In this document: piece by piece, positions 7,094-11,977 of the stretch
How the letters are laid out: each line of letters opens with the position of its first letter
How positions within the stretch are numbered: position 1 is the stretch's first letter
Origin: Patescibacteria group bacterium UBA6257
GTDB lineage: Bacteria; Patescibacteriota; Minisyncoccia; UBA6257
Direction: 5' to 3'
Length of the DNA: 11,977 bases
Assembly (NCBI GenBank): GCA_002440845.1
Contig: DJVL01000019.1
Location: forward strand, 253 to 12,229
Translations under genes and position numbers: made by a program
Notes under the pieces: model-generated
Database searches by the model: none
Seen by the model: the letters and a program-made list of their open reading frames with translations, nothing else
Told to the model about the DNA's origin: nothing

Positions 7094-7211
7094 CTAAGTT
7101 ATCTGCTTTACTCTTTTCAAGTTTTTATTTTCATCAATAGGAATATCAATATCTTCCTTTGGGGTTCGTTCTAATTTAAATAGTTTATTTAATTAATTTT
7201 ATCTCTCCTTC
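7094..7211 (-). pseudogene. Trace of a decayed minus-strand gene with orphan Shine-Dalgarno
   Basis: The minus strand carries GAAGGAGAG (7211-7203), the best Shine-Dalgarno-like string I noticed in the window, yet no start codon follows at the right distance. A 32-codon open stretch (7192-7094) ending in TAG encodes a hydrophilic tail, in part ERTPKEDIDIPIDENK. The two are not in a usable arrangement, suggesting deletion or mutation of the start. No family is recognised. Confidence 0.3.
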
Positions 7212-7215
7212 AATT

Positions 7216-7243
7216 AACTTATAGGGTTTATAACCCCTAAGTT
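7216..7243. repeat. Imperfect stem-loop next to DnaA-box match
   Basis: AACTTA (7216-7221) and GGGTT (7224-7228) pair with AACCC (7232-7236) and TAAGTT (7238-7243), with a small internal asymmetry and a 3-nt loop. It sits about 25 bp upstream of the LexA-type operator and could be part of the control region. Confidence 0.45.
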
Positions 7244-7250
7244 ATCCACA
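7242..7250 (+). other. Single perfect DnaA-box match
   Basis: TTATCCACA at 7242-7250 equals the high-affinity DnaA consensus. I noticed no second box in the window, so an origin is not supported. It may be chance or a regulatory DnaA site upstream of the LexA fusion gene. Confidence 0.3.
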
Positions 7251-7266
7251 ATTGACTACTACTCTG

Positions 7267-7288
7267 CGTTCTAAAATCGTTCTATAAT
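7267..7288 (+). promoter_or_regulatory. LexA-type operator abutting the -10 box of the lexA-methyltransferase gene
   Basis: Two tandem 11-bp repeats, CGTTCTAAAAT (7267-7277) and CGTTCTATAAT (7278-7288), differ at one base. They contain GTTC-N7-GTTC (7268-7271 and 7279-7282), the direct-repeat SOS-box form described for alphaproteobacterial LexA. The second repeat ends in TATAAT (7283-7288), a perfect -10, so a bound repressor would block RNA polymerase. No good -35 is at the standard distance; TTGACT (7252-7257) is 25 nt away. A further CGTTCTA occurs at 7167-7173. Confidence 0.6.
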
Positions 7289-7324
7289 GTAATTGTAGCA
7301 TCTAAGGCTTACCAGTCAATAACT

Positions 7325-8752
7325 ATGCTTACAAAAAAGCAAAAACAGATTCTCGATTACGTAAAGAAGTTTATAAAAGATAAGAACTACTCCCCTTCTT
7401 TTGAAGAAATAAGAAAGCATTTTGGATTTGTTTCAAAATCTACCGTCCATCACCACGTAGAAACACTGAAAGAAAAAGGATATCTTAATCACGCACGAAC
7501 CATAGAACTATCTAAAGGTGAAAAATCTTTTGGGCTTGTGGAAATTCCCCTACTCGGCACTATTACCGCAGTCCAACCCATTGAAGCAATAGAAAATCCA
7601 GAAATGATTAAAGTCTCTAAAAACCAGTTGTCTAATTCGGGTGAACATTTCGCTTTACAGGTCCAAGGAGACAGTATGATCAACGAAGGAATCTTTGATG
7701 GAGATACCGTTGTAATAAGAAAACAACCAGATGCGGAAAATGGAAAAACAGTTGTCGCTCTGTTAAATGGTAATGAAGTGACTCTCAAAAAAATCTTTAA
7801 AGAAAAAAATGGTTTTCGCCTTCAACCAGCAAACCCGAACATAAAACCTATTTATACAAAAGAACTAACCGTTCAGGGAAAAGTCATAAGTGTAATCCGA
7901 AATTTCGAAGAGCTGAAAAACAAACCAAGAACTAATATAGAATCTCAAGAAAAGACAGCTCTAAAACACAAAAAAACGAACGGCATATTTTTAGAAAATG
8001 GCTTTACTTTAGATAAAATCTATAACATGGATTGTTTAGACCTGATGAAAAAAATAAAAGACAATTCTATTGATTTAATTTTTGCTGATCCTCCTTATAA
8101 TCTAAGTAAAAGCAATTTCAAAATTAAGTTCGTTAAATCGGGCGGCGCCGATCTTAGTACAAATAAGGGAAAATGGGATATACTTAATAATGACGACTAC
8201 GAAATATTTACCAAAAAATGGCTTCAAGAATCTTTTAGAATATTAAAAGAGAATGGTAGTATTTGGGTCGCAGGAACCTACCATAATATTTACACAACCG
8301 GCTACGTAATGCAGAAAATCGGATTTGAAATACTAAATGAGGCTTTATGGCATAAATCAGATGCTACGCCAAACCTTTCCTGCACAAGATTTGTTGCTGA
8401 TCACGAAAACTTTATTTGGGCTCGAAAAGGTAAAAAACATACATTTAATTACGAGAAAATGAAAAATATTAATGGCGGAACACAAATGCGATCAATATGG
8501 ACTAAGGGAAAAACCACCGGCGGGAAAAAGATACATCCAACACAAAAACCAGAATGGCTGTTAGAAAGAATCATTATTGCCACTTCAAATCCAAAAGAAA
8601 TTGTCTTTGATCCTTTTATGGGTTCAGCTACTACTGCATTAGTAGCTCAAAGATTAAATAGACATTTTTCAGGATCAGAAATCGACAAGGACTATTATGA
8701 AAAATCATTAGAAAGATTAAAAAATGTAAACTTATGTATGCCCATTATTTAA
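7325..8752 (+). CDS. LexA repressor/autoprotease fused to DNA adenine methyltransferase
   Basis: 475 aa with two complete modules in one frame. Residues 1-65 are a LexA winged helix (KKQKQILDYVKKFI, SKSTVHHHVETLKEKGYL). Residues ~70-195 are an S24 protease domain: IPLLGTITAVQP (74-85), nucleophile Ser117 in GDSM, general-base Lys155 in EVTLKK, ending VISVIRN. The expected self-cleavage bond is Ala82-Val83; LexA normally has Ala-Gly. After a hydrophilic linker (~196-228) comes a beta-class methyltransferase with DPPY at 255-258, GTYHNI (317-322), TFNYEKMK and QMRS (373-390), HPTQKP (404-409), and the AdoMet-binding DPFMGSATT (429-437). The layout and several motifs resemble the HinfI/CcrM group, so GANTC is a possible but unproven target. 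It is preceded by a LexA-type operator. No Shine-Dalgarno is visible. The second methyltransferase overlaps its end by 19 bp. DNA-damage control of methylation is inference. Confidence 0.9.
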   Translation: MLTKKQKQILDYVKKFIKDKNYSPSFEEIRKHFGFVSKSTVHHHVETLKEKGYLNHARTIELSKGEKSFGLVEIPLLGTITAVQPIEAIENPEMIKVSKNQLSNSGEHFALQVQGDSMINEGIFDGDTVVIRKQPDAENGKTVVALLNGNEVTLKKIFKEKNGFRLQPANPNIKPIYTKELTVQGKVISVIRNFEELKNKPRTNIESQEKTALKHKKTNGIFLENGFTLDKIYNMDCLDLMKKIKDNSIDLIFADPPYNLSKSNFKIKFVKSGGADLSTNKGKWDILNNDDYEIFTKKWLQESFRILKENGSIWVAGTYHNIYTTGYVMQKIGFEILNEALWHKSDATPNLSCTRFVADHENFIWARKGKKHTFNYEKMKNINGGTQMRSIWTKGKTTGGKKIHPTQKPEWLLERIIIATSNPKEIVFDPFMGSATTALVAQRLNRHFSGSEIDKDYYEKSLERLKNVNLCMPII

Positions 8753-9522
8753 TATTAGGAGATTCGCTTGAAGTCTTGCCAAAATTAAAAATCACCGTTG
8801 ATGCGGTAATAGTAGATCCTCCTTATAATACAGCTAATAAAAATACAAAAGAATTGAAAGGAAGAAAAGCTAGGTCTTCGGATTTTGGTAAATGGGATTA
8901 TTTTTCTGATAATGGATATTTAGAATTTACAAAAAACTGGGTAAAATCAGTTAAACCAATTCTTAAAGAATCTGGAAATTTGCTAACTTTTTCTAAATTA
9001 GAATATGTTAGCGATATCCGCCGCATATACGAAGAAGAAGGATTTAAACATCATGGGACAATAATCTGGCATAAAACAAATCCGGCTCCACAAATAAGAA
9101 AAACTGGCTTTCTTTCTTCCTGTGAAGCAATTTTATGGGCGACAAAAGGATTTGACGGCAAAAAAATATCCTACACTTTTAACTTCACAACGCAAAAAGA
9201 AATGCACAATTTTATAGAAACGCCCATATGCATGGGGAACGAAAGAACAAAACATCCTACCCAGAAACCCAAAAGACTAATCTCTCATCTTGTTAAATTA
9301 TTCAGCAACAAGAATGATATTATTTTAGATTGTTTTGCGGGAAGTGGAACTCTGGCAGAGGCCGCTGAAGAACTAAAAAGAAGAACCATTAATATTGAAA
9401 ATGATAAATCTTTTTTTCAAATAATGGCAGACAGACTAAAAGTTGCTAATGGCAATCTATTTAGCCAAAATAATAAAATATTAAAAATAACCAATGAAAA
9501 AGATCTCACTTTAATCAGATAA
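8734..9522 (+). CDS. Second DNA methyltransferase, DPPY type
   Basis: 262 aa, predicted N6-adenine (less likely N4-cytosine) DNA methyltransferase. It has LILGDSLEVLPKL (6-18), the catalytic DPPYNT (28-33), KWDYFSDNGYLEFTKNWV (53-70), HPTQKP (174-179) and the AdoMet loop DCFAGSGT (199-206), so motif IV precedes motif I as in the beta class. It lacks the GTYHNI and QMRS signatures of the fused methyltransferase and has a different central region, so a different strand or sequence is likely its target. It starts at ATG 8734 inside the end of the fusion gene (19-bp overlap), suggesting coupled translation. The PD-(D/E)XK-like gene follows after 3 bp. Paired methyltransferases are known from systems with asymmetric sites and from DpnII-type loci. 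Residues ~240-262 are an extra tail. Confidence 0.9.
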   Translation: MYAHYLILGDSLEVLPKLKITVDAVIVDPPYNTANKNTKELKGRKARSSDFGKWDYFSDNGYLEFTKNWVKSVKPILKESGNLLTFSKLEYVSDIRRIYEEEGFKHHGTIIWHKTNPAPQIRKTGFLSSCEAILWATKGFDGKKISYTFNFTTQKEMHNFIETPICMGNERTKHPTQKPKRLISHLVKLFSNKNDIILDCFAGSGTLAEAAEELKRRTINIENDKSFFQIMADRLKVANGNLFSQNNKILKITNEKDLTLIR

Positions 9523-9525
9523 ATT

Positions 9526-10041
9526 ATGAAAAACCAAATATCACAATTTGACGTAGATAAGGAAAGGAATATAACTTTAACTCTGGCAGAATTTTTAGAT
9601 AGAAACTCTTGGCAGGTAGTGGCCTGTCATCCACCGGGAGGGCATACAAGTTTCTCTATTTTAGATGGCCGAAGAAGTAAGGGTGGTTATATGCCAGATG
9701 TCGTGGCGATTAAGTTTGATAAACAGATCAATGATTTTATTGTTATAATCGCCGAAAGCAAGCCCACTTTTCAACAATCAAATAAAGACATCCAAAAACT
9801 AATAAAACTATCGGATGTTCATGCCCAATGGATAGCGTTTAGATTACAAGAAAATATAGATTCTAAAAAATGGTTATCTAATTGGAAAAATAAGTTACAA
9901 AAAATCATCGCTTTTGGTGAGGGCGATGATTACAAAAAGACTCTTCCTAAAGATGTAATTGCTATTCAAATTATCCCCAATAAAAAACCTGAAATAACAA
10001 TAGGCGAAAAATCTCCCGCAAAAAATATATTACTAAATTAG
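9526..10041 (+). CDS. Small PD-(D/E)XK-like nuclease candidate of the RM operon
   Basis: 171 aa, not assigned to a named family. The visible signature is Pro57-Asp58 (GYMPDVVAIKF), then a hydrophobic strand and Glu77-Ser78-Lys79 (IIAESKP), an arrangement typical of PD-(D/E)XK nuclease cores. An N-terminal helix with Glu22 (TLAEFL) could supply another acidic residue. HPPGGHTSF at 35-43 precedes the core. It begins only 3 bp after the second methyltransferase stop and is clearly in the same operon. It ends by overlapping the convergent 461-aa gene by 9 bp. It may be the restriction nuclease, a nuclease subunit, or an accessory protein. A stand-alone nuclease of this size would be small but feasible. 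Confidence 0.6.
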   Translation: MKNQISQFDVDKERNITLTLAEFLDRNSWQVVACHPPGGHTSFSILDGRRSKGGYMPDVVAIKFDKQINDFIVIIAESKPTFQQSNKDIQKLIKLSDVHAQWIAFRLQENIDSKKWLSNWKNKLQKIIAFGEGDDYKKTLPKDVIAIQIIPNKKPEITIGEKSPAKNILLN

Positions 10042-11418
10042 AGATTTACCTAAAAATAGATTATTTTTCGTGACGATTAAATCAGAAAAATAAAAGAAAT
10101 TTTTTAGTTCTTTTTTTAAAGTATATGAAGGCGTTGTAAAGAGTTCTCTGGTAATATCGGCTGTATCCTGAACAGTATTTCTCTCCTGCCATTTTATTTT
10201 CAAATGATGAGTTCTTTTAAATTGAATATTAAGAATTTTTTCGAAAAACCGATCTGCATTTTTATGTAATGGCATAAAAACAAGATTATAGTCCCTCTTC
10301 TTTATATCTTTAGATTTAGTCAATTCTCTACAATATCTATAGTCAAAAGAAGCCACGACTCCTGAATACGGGTCGGAGAATCCACGATTGCCCTTTAAGG
10401 GATCAGAACTAATTTCTATTATTATTGAGAATGGTCGTGATATAAACTTTTTGAAATCTTCTGATCTAATTAATCTTTCTAAATAAGCACCTTTTAACCC
10501 AGACGTCTTCTTAATCTTGTCTATAAATTTAGACGTTTCTATTCTATAAGCAATTTTAATGTTCCCATTATCAGGATTTTTAAGTTTTATATGCCTCTCA
10601 CTATAAAGAGTTGTCGTTTGAGGATTTATTTTACCTAAAGATTTCTTTACCAGTACCTCCTTCATTAATTCGGAAACTGGCTTATTATTTTCGTAATAAT
10701 CTATAACTAAATCTATAAAATCGAAAAGACCACCAATTTCTTCAAATTTTTCACCAGATTTAGAAATAGGAGCTGGGGGAAGTTGTTTCCATCTTAGATG
10801 AGGATTGTCATTATAAATTAAACCCTCGCTTAAAAATTTATACTTATCACTTACTGGCCAGAAAAAAGCAAGACAGGGAACATTATGAATATTACTTAAT
10901 TTAAATATGGAGAAAAGTAACTGAAATTCCTTTCTTAAATTCTCCTTAATTAATTTCCCGCCAACATTATAAACATTACCAGGTTGAGATTGATTTCTAT
11001 CCTTCCCCTTATATTCATCAAACATATATCTCTTCTGCGGCATGAGATATGCAAAAGGAACGCTAAATATTATAGAAGCAGCAGCTCTGGAAAATCTTTG
11101 AGTATGATTCCAACCCACTGGTTTTTGCTCTAAAATTTCAATGCCCATTATCGGTAACCTGTCTAAGTGTAATCTTTCTGCAATTATTATGTCTGGAAAA
11201 TCTAAGAAGAAATATCCCAAAAACTTTTTTGATAAAATATTGCTTTGCCCTTTTATTACATTATCGGGCAATGGCAACGCTATAGCATCATCATTTAATT
11301 TTTTGGAATATTCAATAATATAATCTGCCTGATCTTTAGAACCGGTATACCAAACAACATATTTATAATCACAGTTTTTTAAAGCATCCTTTAATTGTTG
11401 ATCATAGTTATTATTCAT
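10033..11418 (-). CDS. Putative type II restriction endonuclease, PD-(D/E)XK-like
   Basis: 461 aa, no named family recognised. With the start at ATG 11418, Pro75-Asp76 (LDFPDIIIAE) is followed by Glu94 and Glu97-Gln98-Lys99 (GIEILEQKP), a plausible PD-(D/E)XK active site. Next comes GWNHTQRFSRAAASIIFSVP (102-121), a helix that could contact DNA or the active site, as in many restriction enzymes. The remaining ~300 residues look soluble and mixed alpha/beta, suited to DNA recognition. The frame stays open to 11526, but that extension is hydrophobic and contains the promoter at 11446-11474, so ATG 11418 is preferred. It is convergent with the methyltransferase operon (9-bp tail overlap), a common restriction-modification arrangement. 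Restriction activity is inferred from motif and context. Confidence 0.6.
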   Translation of the reverse strand: MNNNYDQQLKDALKNCDYKYVVWYTGSKDQADYIIEYSKKLNDDAIALPLPDNVIKGQSNILSKKFLGYFFLDFPDIIIAERLHLDRLPIMGIEILEQKPVGWNHTQRFSRAAASIIFSVPFAYLMPQKRYMFDEYKGKDRNQSQPGNVYNVGGKLIKENLRKEFQLLFSIFKLSNIHNVPCLAFFWPVSDKYKFLSEGLIYNDNPHLRWKQLPPAPISKSGEKFEEIGGLFDFIDLVIDYYENNKPVSELMKEVLVKKSLGKINPQTTTLYSERHIKLKNPDNGNIKIAYRIETSKFIDKIKKTSGLKGAYLERLIRSEDFKKFISRPFSIIIEISSDPLKGNRGFSDPYSGVVASFDYRYCRELTKSKDIKKRDYNLVFMPLHKNADRFFEKILNIQFKRTHHLKIKWQERNTVQDTADITRELFTTPSYTLKKELKNFFYFSDLIVTKNNLFLGKSLI

Positions 11419-11445
11419 GATAATTTTATCAACTTCTTCAATCTC

Positions 11446-11474
11446 AAAATAGCAAAAAGTCTTCAAAATGTAAA
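11446..11474 (-). promoter_or_regulatory. Promoter of the putative restriction endonuclease gene
   Basis: On the minus strand TTTACA (11474-11469), a 17-nt spacer and TATTTT (11451-11446) preceded by TGC (extended -10). The start near 11439 gives a leader of about 20 nt before ATG 11418. It has no GTTC-N7-GTTC repeat, so the nuclease would not be directly controlled by the fusion's operator. Confidence 0.5.
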
Positions 11475-11485
11475 TAAAAATTAAT

Positions 11486-11662
11486 ATGAATCTGCCAAAA
11501 ACAATTTTAGATATTATTAAGGTCATTCATGATAAGTTAGAAATTACTCCTGAAAAAGACGAGATAATTGCTATCTCTTTATGGGATTTTAGAGATGAAA
11601 ATAGAGACACAATACCGAAAATGGATTTGAAAAAAGGATTAAAGGAAATTAGCGGAAGATAA
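11486..11662 (+). CDS. Short ORF of unknown function divergent from the endonuclease
   Basis: 58 aa, charged and slightly acidic, no cysteines, no membrane segment (starts MNLPKTILDIIKVIHDKLEI, later KDEIIAISLWDFRDE). The composition is protein-like, and it lies in the gap between the divergent endonuclease gene and the recombinase fragment. No clear Shine-Dalgarno or promoter is visible. Its last 20 bp overlap the open frame of the recombinase tail in another frame. It could be a genuine small gene (for example an accessory or regulator protein) or a fragment; I cannot tell. Confidence 0.35.
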   Translation: MNLPKTILDIIKVIHDKLEITPEKDEIIAISLWDFRDENRDTIPKMDLKKGLKEISGR

Positions 11663-11977
11663 GAAACTCTTCCAATTAAGAGATGCTTGGTGTATTACTA
11701 CGGATATGCATAACAAAACACTGAAAGAAGGTAAAGAAAAACAAGCTGAAATTAGAGAAGAAATGGCAAGATATGACCAAGCCGATGAAAACTACTATAT
11801 TACGGCAAATACAGTATTAAGCCTTGCTCAAAAAGCTTATGAAATCTTCCAAAGTTCTGAAGTAGCAGAAAAGAGGCAGTTATTAAATTTCTTACTTCAG
11901 AACCCTGAATTAAATGGCAGGAAGCTAGTATTTAAACTAAAAACACCGTTTGATACGGTGCTTCAAGCGAACAAGTG
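11643..11977 (+). pseudogene. C-terminal part of a large serine recombinase, 5' truncated
   Basis: The frame is open from 11643 (stop codon at 11640-11642) to the window edge, about 111 codons. It includes ATG 11706 without a Shine-Dalgarno. The sequence LSLAQKAYEIF, EVAEKRQLLNFLL, NGRKLVFKLKTPFD and the preceding coiled-coil-like stretch (KEGKEKQAEIREEMARYDQA) match the extreme C-terminus of large serine recombinases (resolvase plus recombinase plus zinc-ribbon type) found in many Patescibacteria. The N-terminal catalytic resolvase domain and the recombinase domain are missing and replaced by the 58-aa ORF and the endonuclease gene. This looks like a decayed integrase left at the edge of an insertion. 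The 3' end lies beyond the window. Confidence 0.65.

Larger units (their letters stand above)
6995..7324. other. 330-bp intergenic region between divergent genes
   Basis: Contents in order: a bidirectional hairpin terminator (7014-7037), a T/C-rich stretch, an open minus-strand fragment of a lost gene (7094-7192) with an orphan Shine-Dalgarno (7203-7211), an imperfect stem-loop (7216-7243), a DnaA-box match (7242-7250) and the operator/promoter of the LexA fusion gene (7267-7288). I see no intact gene on either strand. Confidence 0.7.

Noticed and set aside
7216..7288. Replication origin of an integrated plasmid
   Set aside because: There is one DnaA box only, no iteron series and no replication-initiator gene in the window. 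The 11-bp repeat is better explained as a LexA operator.
7489..7788. Minus-strand open frame opposite the LexA domain
   Set aside because: It is an antisense shadow of the LexA region, whose protein motifs on the plus strand are unambiguous.
10061..10093. 9-bp inverted repeat TTATTTTTC/GAAAAATAA as a terminator between the convergent genes
   Set aside because: It is entirely A/T apart from one pair, lies inside the endonuclease coding region and has no proper U-run, so it is likely chance in A+T-rich sequence.
11419..11526. Hydrophobic 36-residue extension of the endonuclease, resembling a signal or membrane segment
   Set aside because: It lies over a TTTACA-17-TATTTT extended -10 promoter and the divergent short ORF. 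A restriction enzyme needs no membrane segment, so the start at 11418 is preferred.

Overview
The window looks like chromosomal DNA of a low-GC bacterium, most likely a member of the Candidate Phyla Radiation (Patescibacteria, Parcubacteria-like). This is inferred from the strong A+T bias, a small DUF5652-type membrane protein, a serine-recombinase tail of the kind common in those genomes, compact gene spacing and weak Shine-Dalgarno signals. All gene families read through in the standard code. Every stop codon seen is TAA or TAG.

Layout. (1) 1-294: the 5' end of a minus-strand tRNA cut by the window edge, then a ~109-bp near-identical direct duplication that carries a second copy of the tRNA 5' end, with strong hairpins between the copies. 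(2) 295-5911: ordinary housekeeping genes. These are an Na/Pi-cotransporter-PhoU protein (minus), a divergent cysteine desulfurase and IscU/NifU scaffold pair (plus), a small membrane protein, and a PP-loop tRNA-thiolation-type enzyme preceded in the same minus-strand transcription unit by an alkyladenine (3-methyladenine) DNA glycosylase. The desulfurase, scaffold and PP-loop protein plausibly share sulfur metabolism. (3) 5912-7324: a GC-richer, structured, repeat-like intergenic element, an unknown membrane-anchored protein (minus), a bidirectional terminator, a decayed gene trace and the promoter of the next module. (4) 7325-11418: a restriction-modification-like module. It has a LexA repressor/autoprotease fused in frame to a DNA adenine methyltransferase, an overlapping second methyltransferase, a small PD-(D/E)XK-like protein 3 bp further on, and a convergent large PD-(D/E)XK-like protein. 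(5) 11486-11977: a short unknown ORF and the 3' part of a large serine recombinase without its N-terminal domains, suggesting that the module arrived on a mobile element.

The most interesting object is the LexA-methyltransferase fusion. It keeps a winged-helix DNA-binding domain and the Ser117/Lys155 protease dyad, but has Ala-Val instead of Ala-Gly at the expected self-cleavage site. Its promoter carries a tandem 11-bp repeat containing GTTC-N7-GTTC, the SOS-box form known from Alphaproteobacteria, directly against a TATAAT -10 box. Together these suggest an autoregulated, possibly DNA-damage-responsive restriction-modification system. That function is inference; the fusion, motifs and operator-like repeat are directly visible.
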